Origin: Haemonchus contortus
Taxonomy: Eukaryota; Nematoda; Chromadorea; Rhabditida; Trichostrongylidae
Direction of reading: 5' to 3'
Assembly: GCA_000469685.2 (NCBI GenBank)
Contig: LS997566.1
Location: forward strand, 2,136,061 to 2,200,060
DNA length: 64,000 bases
Shown: piece after piece, positions 25,114 through 37,900 of the stretch
Layout: every line of letters begins with the position of its first letter
How positions within the stretch are numbered: position 1 is the stretch's first letter
Notes under the pieces: model-generated
Told to the model about the DNA's origin: nothing
The model's database searches: none
The model's input: only the letters and a program-made list of their open reading frames with translations
Translations under genes and position numbers: made by a program

Positions 25114-25661
25114 CAATAAATTGCTTAGAACGGTGAAGGCGTGCATCAAAGCAAATTTGGACGTGTCCCCTTCCATTTCCCAACCCTCAACACTCACTCT
25201 CAACTCCTCTACCGTTTTGTTATTTGCGTCCATTTCCTTGACAATTTTTTGAGCATGTTGCTTGACTCACTGCTGGCTCATTCTATGGGTGTATGTAACA
25301 GTACAATTCCGTCTCAGTTTACCACTGCAAAGAACCATTCGTTAGTCAGAGGATGTGAGAGCTGACTTGTTTTGTAACACATTTCGAGTAGGTGTCAGCG
25401 AGGGTTCTATGATGGAGCGGAGAGGGCAGTGTGTTGGTGGGTTAGGAAGCAAACTTCACGCATGTGGCGATCAACTCATTCACGTGGGAAGTCACCAGAG
25501 CCTTTTATCTTTGCGGATAGCTTGGTAATTGAGAGAGGACCTAAGCCACGCCTTGATGTAAAAACCTGGTTCTCAGTTATCGAGAAGTGCGAACATCTTA
25601 ATCTCAGCCTTTCCTTAGGTTTCAACTTCGGGAATTTGATAGAAAGAAGCAAAGAACGTAC
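25114..25661. other. Downstream flank of aquaporin 2
   Basis: This should contain the short last exon of aquaporin 2, by analogy to LFEARENRLLR in paralogue 1, but no candidate was convincing. Overlapping frames on both strands here lack motifs. Confidence 0.4.
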
Positions 25662-28600
25662 CTGTAGAGTCCAGCAGCCAGCAACGCACCAAATATGGGC
25701 CCGACATAGTAGATCCAATGTAATGTCCAGAAATTGCTAGCAATTTTACTGTGCATAAACACCATTGCCACAATATTTGGCCCAAATGATCGTGCCGGGT
25801 TCATTGATGCACCAGAAATCGCTCCACTGCAATAGTCAAATCAACAGGAATTGCCCTGGGCTTCGGATGCCTCAGCTTCTCTTCTCAGGTGGTCTCCAAA
25901 AGACAGACTCACCATAGTTGGGTACCCCATTCTGAGAATCACAGAAGCACGCGGTCGCGCTGTGGCTGGGGATATTGGTTGATCAAGATGAAGAGTGTCA
26001 TTCTAAGTTACGAACGTGAATCTTGAATCGAAATCCGTGAACTATTTGGGATTTGATTCTGGGTCAACTCCAAAGCCATGAGGTTGCGTTCATACTAGGC
26101 CACATGCAGCTGGCGGGTGTCAAGTTCTATGGCATTGCTAGACCAAGCTAACGCTACTCTTATACGGCGAAACAATTGCGATTTCCACTTAGAAGTATCC
26201 TTTCTGGCTGTGGCACCGTGCCGCTCGCGCGACAAAATCGCTCGTCGTAGCGGTTACCCCAGTTTCCCTCACAGGGAGCATTGATAAGAAAAGGAAAAAT
26301 TTCAAGAAAATATTATGGAGAGCTCACACCGCCATAATATCCATAAGAACCGTGAAACCAATGGCAAGAGGTGCAAGCACAGTCGATGCGTCGACGGCTG
26401 TCGTTAGTACCGTTTGTACCAGGAACATCGTCGTTAATACCTCAGCAATAAGACCCTGGAATGTACGAATATAAAAGACACGAGTGGGAGAGACGGAACT
26501 GATTCGCACATGAGTCCGTTGCCAGTTGAAGGTGGGTTTGTGGTTGTTCAATAGTCCGGCGATAAATTCAAAAAAAAATTACTATAGGGGGTAGCAAAAG
26601 CCCCATTCCCTCAGCTGGTTCCGCGGGGGAGGGCAGTAGGAACGGTTTTGTGTAATCGATCGGCCGCACGCAGCTGTCAAGGACCATTTGCCTTTTTGTA
26701 ACAGTTCTAGCGCTCTTCATACAGCTCAATCGCTATGTGTTATCATCTTTGGCATGATTCTACTGTTAGTTCTTTTGTTCCTGTATTTCGTGGTTACTGC
26801 TGCTCTCTGCTACATTCCTTCGCGCGCGGCGTCTCACTTGCCGCAAGCGACAATTCCGTTCCTACTGCACCACACACGGTTCCGCGACCTGAACCAACTT
26901 ACTCCAAAAAACAGCTCACCTTTACCTATGTCATGGTCGACCCTGCTCAGTCTGCTGAGGTTTCAACCAAGGTTACACCACCTTACAGTAGGTACCCCGG
27001 CCGCAACTTCTGCGATGAAAACCTATCGTTATTTACCGTCTGTTTTGGGGCGGAGCTTAAACAAAGAGGAGACGAGAGAAAATATCTACCACAATCTTTT
27101 TCTAGAAAGATTTTTCTATTCTTCTCTACAAAAATCACATACCTGGAACCATGGAGTTTCAGGAGCACACAGTGTCGCACCTCCTTGTATGGATACGTAT
27201 TGTTCGTATGACAATACACCCTTCAAAACAAGATGTAATTTTGTTATAAGCCGCGAGATCTGGGTTGTCTTGGTTAATCAAAAGTTTACTAGGAGGTCCC
27301 GGCTCCATTTAGTAAAGTTTTTATGTCCTAAAGCGTGAATCAAAAGTTGCACATACCCTGACAAATAGCGCTCCGACAGTTCCTCCACACAGCTGTGATA
27401 CGACATAGAGCAATGCATCTAGCGGCGGAATCTTACCAGCTGCAGCTAATCCAATGGTAACTGCTGGGTTCACGTGGCCTCCACTGGAAGTAGCCAGAGC
27501 TTTCATTCCAACTGATCCTGCGAAAATCTAACCGGGAACGTTCTAGGTGACCACCTCCCCAACATTGACTCATGGTAATTTCTTAACGAACGATACTTTT
27601 CTGTTGCTTATATTATACATAATGAATTAAATAAGACGACTGATTGGCTGAATGGTTCCAGTTCTCAACTATTCTCAGAATATGGGAAAATGTTCCTCAT
27701 TCAGGAAGAGATGCTCGATTTGCCGTGACTTTTAAGTTTTTTTACACAGCCTCAATGGCAGATAAAAAGCAGGTTCTTTAAGCGGGAGATTTTTAAAAAT
27801 CGATGTTCGTTAGAGTTCTGCAGGTGACCAATATACTTTCTTTATTTAACAATCGTCGCAAAATCGATGACATTTCGATCCACCTAATTTTTGAATCCAT
27901 GGCACACGTCGAGACGTTCCTGGTCTTCATCGATGACGAATTTAGACCCACGTGGTGCTTCATGCTCTCACATGTATCGGGTATCTCCAAACAGTGGGTC
28001 ATCCTTTCAGATCAGGTCTCTGAGGCATAAGTTAGGGCAGGATTTACAGTAAAATCAGACGTTTGAATACACGGCCAGGGAGAACGTCCGTTGCGCGCGT
28101 CCGTTGAAAGCAGATCACTCCGCCCACTTCGCGCGTTGTGCACCCCGCTGAGGTCTCGAGATGACATTACAGTACCGCCAAGTGTCAGTGAACCGAACTG
28201 ATTTGCATTTTTCCCTTCTCTTAGCCGAACGCCGTGGACCAGACGCAAATAGTATGCCCCACTGACATTTCCGACGTCCATCAAGTATCGCGGGCCGGCA
28301 AACTGCATGCGACGGCTACAGCTTGACCTAGTTTTGACGGACGCGCGCAATGAAGCGCACCCCAGGGCAAGTGGCTCTTTGACCTCACTTCTTAACTCGC
28401 TCGATGTTCTTCAATACTCCCACGCCGAACGTTTCCTTTTGCTCAGCTCCGAAGACGAGTCGTTCACTAGGCTGTTGACTACGGCCTTTATACACGTAGC
28501 TAGAGCATTCAGAGATGTTCGTTCCGTCCAGCATTAAAGGATCATCAGCTACCAATTCGTTTCTCATGCACATGGTCTTCGCTTACTTTAGTCTTGAGCC

Positions 28601-31600
28601 GATCTTTCCACAAGCGCTAACAAATTCGGTCAGCATTCGTTCCGCCTGCTCAATGTTGTGAATCATAAGCACGAAGTAGATGATGCAAAGCAGAGGGGGG
28701 TATAAGTAGCGACCATCGGACTCCACTTCCGTTCCAATGAACTTCTGACGTTTGCGAGTGAGGCACTGATTAGTTCGGGCGAAAACCCTGTCGGGACTAC
28801 TTTCATGCCGATGACGGTTCTTTTGTAAATAGAGTATATGTTGAGGATGAAATACTGCAGATAATTAGAGATCGAGGTTTCAGGGAGTGTTGGAACCACA
28901 TACAAGCACTTGAATCCTCCTGTATGGGAAGACTATGAACTCAACAAGACTCTCTACGAGGCAGCATGATGATTAGGGAAGCTCTTCATAACAGACCACT
29001 GTAGGGCAGATCTGATGCCTAATCCGGCTCGATTTCTACTTCAGAGGGAAGTCTTCCCGTAGTGTTTTGCAGTGTTTTGCCGTACAGGTTTGTTATGGTG
29101 GAAACCGCTTTATTTGGTCGACGTTTCGACTATCTCGTCGTCTTCAAGGACCTGAAAGCAGTTCGGAGCTCCTGATCTGTGGCTTACCCGACCAAGCGCC
29201 CAAACGCGCTAGCCCAGTTGCAACAGCTCCCAGAAACTTGAACACCAAAAGATCCCAACCGAGAAACCAACCTTCTGCGGTTCCACCAACGCTGCCGTCC
29301 CACTCGATTCGGTGAACAACAAGGGACCAATGAGACACCATTGGCGGTCGTTGGATAAGAGCTCGCGGTGTTCTCAAAGCCCACAGAGAGGAATGAATGG
29401 CAGAAATTCGCCTGTTATGGCAATGCACTCATTTCGGTTGTTCAGCTCAGGATTTCTCTCGCGGATATGCAACGCTTCCAAGATCTTTCTAGCACCGATC
29501 TCGTTTTCGTAGGCTAGGATTTTGCATTTAATATCAAAATCGTTGCCTTCGTGTACTTCTTGTCGATGCTTCCCAAGCGGTGTAAAGAGGCTTCCACGCC
29601 TTTTACCTGCTAGATGTTCTTTGACACGTATGCCTAGCATCCTTCCCGTCTCACCAATATATATTCCGTCACAGGCCGAACACTGAAGTTGGTACACTGT
29701 CCCTCGCTGTGTGCAATCACCATCCTTTCCAAACGGACAAATAACGCAGTTATTCGTAGAACATGCACGATCATAAAGTCTATTGCGGATAAGATGACGT
29801 TTGATATTGTCCGTTGGTAGGTTTACCAAGACAACATCATTAGCCAGATCCGCTCGAGCAATGCATTGTCGAATTTCTGCGCTCACTTTATCCGATATAA
29901 ATGGAAGTCGGAGATGCATCACATTCTCACGGTTTCCCGGCGAGTAAGCTTTTAAGCCTGACCTTTTGCGTTGTGTCCCATAGCCATTTAACTTTGCGAT
30001 CTCACATGCTAGCTTACGTGACTCCTCTCGTTCCACTTCGCCTGTACACATTCCTGTAGCCGTTCTGTACATGTTACGAACTACTGCACGTTTCACAGCT
30101 TCAGGATGAGCAGACTTTGCGTGGAGTAAGATGTTCTTAGAGCTGTTTTTCCGATACCACTTCACATGATACCTCCCACCTGAGATCTTTATCTGCGTGT
30201 TCAGATAAGGAAGCCATCCTTCGTGCGGAACTTCTCTCGTGAACTTGATATATTGTGACTGTCGGTTGAGGATGTCAAACAATACGTCCATCTCTTGCTG
30301 CGTCGATGTAATTACGCAGCAGTCATCGATGTACCGACAGTACATAATGGGCATGCGCGCTATAACTGGCCTTTCTATCCTGCTCATAAAACAGATAGCT
30401 AAGACCGGCGCAAGACGCTGACCCATAGCAAGTCCTCGCTTTTGTGAGAAGTACTGTCCGCTCCATTTGAAAATATTACAATTGAGGCATTCCTTGATCA
30501 GAGGCATAATATGAACCTTGCTTAATCCGAACGTCACAATTTCTGTTTCATGCTCGTCCAACATTTCGGAGACCGCTTGGAGAGCTTCGTTGTTGTTGAC
30601 GTTCGTATAAAGCGCAGTTATCGAATGACTCAACTACGCAGTTCTCTTGAAGCCTGCATGAATGCAGGCGATCAAGAAATTCATTGGTGTTAGTCAAATG
30701 TGAAGGTGCGTATCGGAGTAGTTGACCAACAATTTTGTTGAGGAACCAGGAAATACGGTCCGTTGGTCCTCCTACACAGCTGATGATGGGTCTAATTTTG
30801 TTTCCGTCTTTCCGTGAGTGACAAAGGAGGGGAGTTCGTGGTTCTACCTTGTTCGTTGGATCGTGAAATCACGGAACTTCACCTCAATGATGCTTCTGTA
30901 TACGGTCATTCTACGGAAAAGGCGTTTCTCACACAATGTCACAGGCTGAATACTTTGTGGGTATCAATCGGAAAGTCAGCAAAATTGGATAGTATGTTGA
31001 TCAGAAGACTGAAGTTGGATACACCCTCTTGCCCGGTTTTCTACAGCCTGATCAAGACTCACAAGTTGTCCAATGGAGGGGAAAAGTCGGCAAATGCTAG
31101 TGATTACAAAATTAGACCCATCATCAGCTGTGTAGGAGGACCAACGGACCGTATTTCCTGGTTCCTCAACAAAATTGTTGGTCAACTACTCCGATACGTA
31201 CCTTCACATTTGACTAACACCAATGAATTTCTTGATCGCCTGCATTCATGCAGGCTTCAAGAGAACTGCGTAGTTGAGTCATTCGATAACTGCGCTTTAT
31301 ACGAACGTCAACAACAACGAAGCTCTCCAAGCGGTCTCCGAAATGTTGGACGAGCATGAAACAGAAATTGTGACGTTCGGATTAAGCAAGGTTCATATTA
31401 TGGCTCTGATCAAGGAATGCCTCAATTGTAATATTTTCAAATGGAGCGGACAGTACTTCTCACAAAAGCGAGGACTTGCTATGGGTCAGCGTCTAGCACC
31501 GGCCTTAACTATCTGTTTTATGAGCAGGATAGAAAGGCCAGTTATAGCGCGCATGCCCATTATGTACTGTCGGTACATCGATGACTGCTGCGTAATTACA

Positions 31601-34600
31601 TCGACGCAGCAAGAGATGGACGTATTGTTTGACATCCTCAACCGACAGTCACAATATATCAAGTTCACGAGAGAAGTTCCGCACGAAGGATGGCTTCCTT
31701 ATCTGAATACGCAGATAAAGATCTCAGGTGGAAGGTATCATGTGAAGTGGTATCGGAAAAACAGCTCTGAAAACATCTTACTCCACGCAAAGTCTGCTCA
31801 TCCTGAAGCTGTGAAACGTGCAGTAGTTCGTAACATGTACAGAACGGCTACAGGAATGTGTACAGGCGAAGTGGAACGAGAGGAGTCACGTAAGCTAGCA
31901 TGTGAGATCGCAAAGTTAAATGGCTATGGGACACAACGCAAAAGGTCAGGCTTAAAAGCTTACTCGCCGGGAAACCGTGAGAATGTGATGCATCTCCGAC
32001 TTCCATTTATATCGGATAAAGTGAGCGCAGAAATTCGACAATGCATTGCTCGAGCGGATCTGGCTAATGATGTTGTCTTGGTAAACCTACCAACGGACAA
32101 TATCAAACGTCATCTTATCCGCAATAGACTTTATGATCGTGCATGTTCTACGAATAACTGCGTTATTTGTCCGTTTGGAAAGGATGGTGATTGCACACAG
32201 CGAGGGACAGTGTACCAACTTCAGTGTTCGGCCTGTGACGGAATATATATTGGTGAGACGGGAAGGATGCTAGGCATACGTGTCAAAGAACATCTAGCAG
32301 GTAAAAGGCGTGGAAGCCTCTTTACACCGCTTGGGAAGCATCGACAAGAAGTACACGAAGGCAACGATTTTGATATTAAATGCAAAATCCTAGCCTACGA
32401 AAACGAGATCGGTGCTAGAAAGATCTTGGAAGCGTTGCATATCCGCGAGAGAAATCCTGAGCTGAACAACCGAAATGAGTGCATTGCCATAACAGGCGAA
32501 TTTCTGCCATTCATTCCTCTCTGTGGGCTTTGAGAACACCGCGAGCTCTTATCCAACGACCGCCAATGGTGTCTCATTGGTCCCTTGTTGTTCACCGAAT
32601 CGAGTGGGACGGCAGCGTTGGTGGAACCGCAGAAGGTTGGTTTCTCGGTTGGGATCTTTTGGTGTTCAAGTTTCTGGGAGCTGTTGCAACTGGGCTAGCG
32701 CGTTTGGGCGCTTGGTCGGGTAAGCCACAGATCAGGAGCTCCGAACTGCTTTCAGGTCCTTGAAGACGACGAGATAGTCGAAACGTCGACCAAATAAAGC
32801 GGTTTCCACCATAACAAACCTGTACGGCAAAACACTGCAAAACATTATGCAACATGCCCAGGTTTCAAGAAGACCGAACGTGGAATTTCTTCCCGTAGTC
32901 TTTAATATGGGACTTTTTTCACCCACCTGATGTGAGCAAAGCATGAAACGAGAACAAAAATCGCAACTCCATGAGTGATCGCTGCGTGTAGGACACCATC
33001 AACGTTTGTTACAATTGCTTGGGTTGAACCTGAAAAGGTAAAACCTTATTCTCTATTGGATCAATATTTCTGAAAATAATGAGAATATAAAAAAGTCATC
33101 CTCTATCCTCTATATATATATAAAGCGCTAACTTTGTGTGTCTGTTTGTATGCCCGTTTGTGCGTCCGCCACGTAGGCACGATAAAGATTCAAAAGAAAT
33201 AACACGTAAGCTTGGTGGAGAAGTAATATCTTACTTATATAATCGGCTAAGGGTTGGTGTGTTTGTGTGTGCGTGTGTTTGTCTGACCGGAAATTCATAA
33301 CTCCTGTCCCACTGGACCTAGGGCATTCAAGTTTGAAAGAGAGATAGGGGTCAGGATGGGAACACTGATGGCAGATGATAGGAAGTGACAACTATCGTTG
33401 GAAATGAATAAGGAACCTTAGAAGGCAAAAGCCTCAGGATCGGTAACTACCTTCGTATTAGCGATGAAGCCTTGGCACCTTGATAGGTGGGATGTGAAGG
33501 GACCGCAAATGTTTGGCAACAGGGATTGATGACAACTGAGAGGGACTGATAAGAAACCATAGAAGGCAAGAGCCACTAGATCGGTAACGCACTTTCTGTC
33601 AATAATGGAAACTTGGAATATTAATAGGTTAAGTAAGATGTGACAGGATCGTAGGTACTCGGTGACGGGATCAAGAACGGTTGGTGCCAGGCCAGGAGCT
33701 GATAAGGGCTAATGAAAACCCTCGGAAGCGTAGAGCCACTATAATAATGGCATTAATAGTGGTGCCTTGACAGTTTGGCGTTTGACGTAGAGTATGGCGA
33801 GATCGTAGACGACCGATGATAGGAACTGATAACAGCTGATAGCGACTGATAAGAGCACATATCAATTGAATTTAACTCCTATGTTATTTACGATGTATTT
33901 ATGATTACGACTATTATATAGATTACGACCGCTACCCAGCAAGGTTTGTAACTCGGTGGAAGATCAAGTTCACCTTATGTTTTGTTATCATTTACGACAA
34001 GGCTCATCCCACCTCCAATAATTCGGGATTCTCAACTAATGATGTACCCGTGGAGGAAAGAAGGTCCAATGATAACGAAATCTTATAATGGTGTTATTAT
34101 CACTTGAGAACATTAGTGAGTACTACTCGATTCATTGCTTGCCTATCAGTTAAACCTTTAATGGTTCATAATTTTCAAGATGAAGAGCAACCGATTAACA
34201 CTTTTAATCGTAGGCGTATGCGTGGGCATGTGGTGCGCGCATTGGCGTGCGTAGCCCAACTGGTAAGTTCATATTATGCATCATCATCGATTTAGCTTTT
34301 GAAGTCTCATAACTCGTACTTCAACATTAGGAGAAGAGCCATTAGGCGGGTTTTCGGCTAATCCTCTGAAGTTCTCCAAATCTGGCAGGATTCACTCTGA
34401 ATACTTGGCCCTGGTGGTTGGACCTTTCGGAATATCTGCTATAATATATCATCAGTTCAGAGCCTCTTGTCACATTGTCTCTTCGGGTCCAATCTCCACT
34501 TTTCTCAATCACATATTTGTATTTACCTCCTGGAACGTATAACCGCCTGGGCCCTTCATTCAGGGCGAATTTTGAAGGGTTCTAGAGACCGTCAAAGGAG

Positions 34601-34926
34601 TAGTCAAAAAACCGATGGAGCAGGTCCTTTTCCCTATACGATGAGATACGAAATTAGTCTTTAGAAACTGGTCAGAGTTGGGGCAGAACCTCTGTTTTGG
34701 AGCGGAATCCAGCACGAGGCCAAATGTCAAAAACTCGTTGAGGAGCCATTAACTATGGCAGTTCGCTAGGCTCCCTATGCTTGCTGCATAAAGTCCACTC
34801 ACCAACGAATATGAATATCAACACGGCAATAAATTCGGCTACACATTTCGTCAACAACGAGTACGTTTCACTCTCGCTGGGCATCTGCTTCGAGGGGCTC
34901 GTCGATCCCGTTGTTTGTGTTTGTGT
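25662..34926 (-). CDS. Aquaporin 2 (AQP8/AQP-4-like water channel)
   Basis: Exons, in transcription order, are 34926-34803, 33029-32927, 27483-27357, 27220-27143, 26455-26328 and 25826-25662. The first listed exon starts in phase 0 after CTTTTCAG and reads [13 protein letters not shown], so a start exon lies upstream. The last donor leaves phase 2, as in aquaporin 1, so a short terminal exon lies downstream; I located neither. NPA motifs are HVNPAVT (residue 81 of the model) and SMNPARS (residue 196). The acceptor of exon 27220-27143 is GAAG rather than CAG. The 5.4-kb intron between 32927 and 27483 carries an RTE relic and a palindromic Penelope-like insertion. Coding parts look intact; effects on splicing are unknown. 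Confidence 0.9.
28010..28890 (-). mobile_element. RTE-type LINE reverse transcriptase relic
   Basis: Minus-strand fragments line up with the C-terminal half of nematode RTE-clade reverse transcriptases. In order they are: [23 protein letters not shown] text near 28760-28800; [20 protein letters not shown] near 28610-28650; [19 protein letters not shown] text (here [15 protein letters not shown]) near 28490-28540; and PALTYASET near 28015-28045. The FADD catalytic box is degraded, frames shift and a stop interrupts. About 220 bp of unrelated sequence (28060-28290) separates the last two blocks. It is dead, in an intron of aquaporin 2. Confidence 0.72.
29374..30633 (-). pseudogene. Penelope-like RT/GIY-YIG protein, left copy (5'-truncated)
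   Basis: 419 codons are open on the minus strand. Visible parts are [12 protein letters not shown] (RT), [12 protein letters not shown] (RT motif B), the catalytic YIDD box in [11 protein letters not shown], a cysteine-rich linker [12 protein letters not shown], and the GIY-YIG nuclease core [18 protein letters not shown] with later HRQEVHEG and NELNN-like segments. The 5' fingers end at the palindrome junction (30801). The ATG of the open frame is created by a frameshift just upstream of ALYTN, so it is not the true start. It differs from the right copy at only a few residues (for example IMPLI/IMALI, SSKN/SSEN). Confidence 0.88.
30802..32533 (+). pseudogene. Penelope-like RT/GIY-YIG protein, right copy with frameshift
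   Basis: It begins at the palindrome junction with [11 protein letters not shown] and continues through the RT fingers ([20 protein letters not shown]) to about 31290. There the frame is lost inside the conserved FD...ALYTNVN block. A second frame, 31274-32533, then carries YIDD, the cysteine linker and the GIY-YIG nuclease to the stop. The same break is present in the left copy. An N-terminal region is missing. No intact product is expected, although the downstream frame is fully open. Confidence 0.88.
33115..33300. repeat. TATATA / TGTGTGTCTGTTTGT dispersed repeat
   Basis: CTATATATATAAAGCGCTAA followed by TTTGTGTGTCTGTTTGTATG resembles the block at 11905-11960. It is followed by GT-rich text. 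It lies in the first large intron of aquaporin 2. Confidence 0.6.
33370..33860. repeat. Diverged tandem repeat, about three units of roughly 150 bp
   Basis: Repeated landmarks are GACTGATAAGRAACC, TAGAAGGCAARAGCC, AGATCGGTAAC, a TTGATAGGT-like block and GATCGTAGRY, with GGGACTGATAACAACTGAT closing units. Units are diverged and of unequal length. No coding potential is visible. Confidence 0.65.
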
Positions 34927-37900
34927 CTGAAAAGCAGAAGAGTCTTATATGGCGTTTGGGAACTCATCAAAAATTATAGCGCTGCGTGATATAGAAGTTC
35001 AATATGTACTACCTTGTGAATCAAAAACTGTACTGTAAATATTTTTTCACCTTTTTTTAAACGCATATTTTCTGAATATGTAGTGATTTATGAATGTATT
35101 GCATAATATTAGAATAATATTAGGTCGTTTGGACGGGATCTGCCGTGAATTTCGCAATGGTCCAGTTTCCTCCTGGGATTTTTCGGAAGCATAGATGGTG
35201 ATACTGTAGAAGGACACTACTCAATTGTAAGCGCATAAAATGGCCAGCTCCCCCTTCCTTGCTTATTTAACCTTGCAGATGCGGGGCTGCATCCCCGTAT
35301 TCGGCATGTACTTCTTTACGATTCAACCACTCCACTGCTGCAACTCATTGAAACTTCTACATATTCTCGTAGAATCCAGTTTACTGGAACTTCTTGAGCA
35401 AATACCTTTCGAGCTTGACAGTACACCCGAAAGCCGTGCACCGATTTTGTTACTCCACAATTTTATATGTCTTGAGTTGAAATTTTTGACAGTAATGTAC
35501 GCTGAAATGTTTCGAGAGCTATTCCAGAGGGGTGTGTGCACAAGCATTTCATGGCATCCACCCAATATACAAAAACCAAATTCGGCCATCATGAATTTTG
35601 ATTCCTGCATCGAAGAAATGCAGCCGACGACACCTATCATCTCTGTGCTGACATTAAAATTTGACTGTTCAACATTTCAAACCGGGAGATATTCCGCTGC
35701 AAGAACGATACCGCTCTGGTCGATTGGAATGGCGGTGGTCTGCGCAGAGCTCTTGGAGGCAAGTCTAGCTATAAAACTACTACATGTCTACCGGTGGCCC
35801 TGGCTCATTCGTCTCCAGGCACTGGGCTGATTTTATCCTCCAACATTTGCGTGGGTCTCAGCTGGTCATGAAAGTCAGTAGGTGTCAGTCTTTGCTCTTG
35901 CATCCACACAGGAAGAATTTTGTTAGTCAAGTCGTCAGCGGAGGTGAAAGGTGGCTGCTACACAGAATAGAAAGGTTGGCCTTCAACTGGCTAGCTCCCA
36001 TCAAAAAAGGCGAGAATGGAACTTGCGAAAATGTTCTGCTGTTGTAGGAAGAATTCCGAGAGAATGCTCTACTGGGAGCTGCTGTCACCTGATCACACCG
36101 TGACCTGAAGTCTACACCTCCAAATTATCGGAATTCATCCTCCCACGTTGGAGGCGGGTATGATAGGTGTGAAACAGCCACACCACCCAGTCGGCATGAA
36201 AAACCAGTGAGTGGCACTGATGGGGTAAACTCCTAGCACGTTCCACGTCCTACCAACACTGGACGCTATGGCAGAACTACTTGTGGATAGACTACTGAAA
36301 ATCAGTTCTCTGCTCTGATGACATCGCTCCGATAAGGGAGAGCAGGGATGCACTCCCCGACACATTACAAAAGTAGCAGATTAAGCTGATGGGGAGTGAA
36401 CTTGGTCCCACGTGAAGAAGGCTCAGCTGAGAGGAATATGGAGGGCCAGTCGTACAGTTAGATTGTCTCCGAGATTTCATTAAATGAATTCGGGTTCTGA
36501 TACCTGGAGAATGATCGAGCCAAGTCAGTACTGACCACCCCTAAGGCTTGATCGGAGGCGACATAGAGAAATCATTCCATAGAAGAAGCGATGGATTTCG
36601 AAGCCCGAGGAATGTGACTGTACACGAACGGAGTGTAGAAGGATCACAACGAGAAAGGACGGGACAAAAACAGATTAGCATAGAAGCTACTGTGGATAGA
36701 ATGAATTGGAGACGAGGAGCAAAACCAGTAGACTATGCATAGATACTGTGTAAAGACTAGAGAGGAGATGAAGAGGAATTTTTGGAGCAAAATAAGGGAG
36801 ACGGCAAGGTGGCTTACATTAACTAGCGTCCAGCCTTTCAATAAACATAAACGTAGCGGAATGCCACAAGGAGGATCTTGAGCCGTTGCCGGAATCCTTC
36901 CGATATAGCGTCACACTGAAGCATATCTATGAATCGGCTGATATTTGGAAACTTCTATTGACACTGAGCCAGAACCAGCTCTCACAACCAGCTTGTCCGA
37001 TCATATGGGCATCACGATTTCACCCTTCCCTTTTCATCCAATGGCTCTCAGACAATGGTACCGCCCATGGAAATGGCTCACCCTCCATAAGCCGGTAGCA
37101 CCTTGGCTTTTACGATTCAGAAACTTTGAAATTGGCTTTGCAAATTTGCCGGTTGGATGGGGATATGACGACAAAAGCTGTATAGAAAAACTATTCGGAC
37201 GAATTGTCCAAGAGTGCGTGCCATTCCGTACGGTTAGGTAGTGTAAGCTGCGTGGATGCAACGTGTGCATCCCGGTGCAAGTGATGCAAATATCCTAAAA
37301 CGTCGTGAGAACTCGTCCGCCTTTGGGTGTGTGCGTCGACTGGGCCGGTATTGGGACCGTTATTACGCCCTATACAGGCCATTTTGCTATCCGACAGGCC
37401 CTGGGTTGTCTTGGGGTCACAGGTCCACCATGACGACAAATTTCAAGAATCATCCCCCTTGCACTTCGGCTTTAAGATCTGTGTGAAATAAAAGATGGTA
37501 GGAAGCCACTGGGATGAGTCACGAAGGAGACACTAATTACATGAAGATATGGGAAAGTCAGGTCCGGGAGGTTGACGAAAGAGCTTTCGTGCTATCTGAC
37601 TATCAGAAATAAGCGGTGATTTATTATCTAAACGTAATTGTTTTCCATGGTAAAAATGACATAATGGAAAGTAACTACAAGTTCAATGAGGACTACACTA
37701 CTCTACGCGCTTCACTCATGATGGAGGTCACGTTTTTGTCGAGGCAGTAAGCTTGGCGAACCAGAAAATGGGCTATCATAACGAGTGACATGGTAAGAAG
37801 CAGAGCTTAATGGCCCAGGTAATAAGGACAGCATTTTTCTGATGAAAAGAAGTGCCTGGTCGATGCTACCAGAGAAGGCCGAATGTGGCAGGCTCATTTT

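Larger units (their letters stand above)
29064..32887. mobile_element. Penelope-like element, two copies in inverted head-to-head arrangement
   Basis: Arms 29063-30801 and 31106-32844 are reverse complements with no length difference over 1,739 nt. The 305 bp between them are extra 5' sequence of the right copy only. The right copy also has 43 bp more at its 3' end. A 12-bp repeat, TCTTCCCGTAGT, lies at 29052-29063 and 32888-32899, so the whole palindrome appears to be one insertion. Both copies encode a Penelope-type reverse transcriptase with a GIY-YIG endonuclease. The element sits in an intron of aquaporin 2. Confidence 0.9.

Noticed and set aside
26688..27338. 216-codon plus-strand frame
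   Set aside because: It runs antisense over a conserved aquaporin 2 exon (27143-27220) and its flanking introns. It has no motif, and splice-phase evidence supports the minus strand.
35240..35830. 196-codon plus-strand frame as a gene
   Set aside because: No recognisable domain, poor splice context, and an equally open antisense frame. It is kept only as unassigned, possibly transposon-derived sequence.
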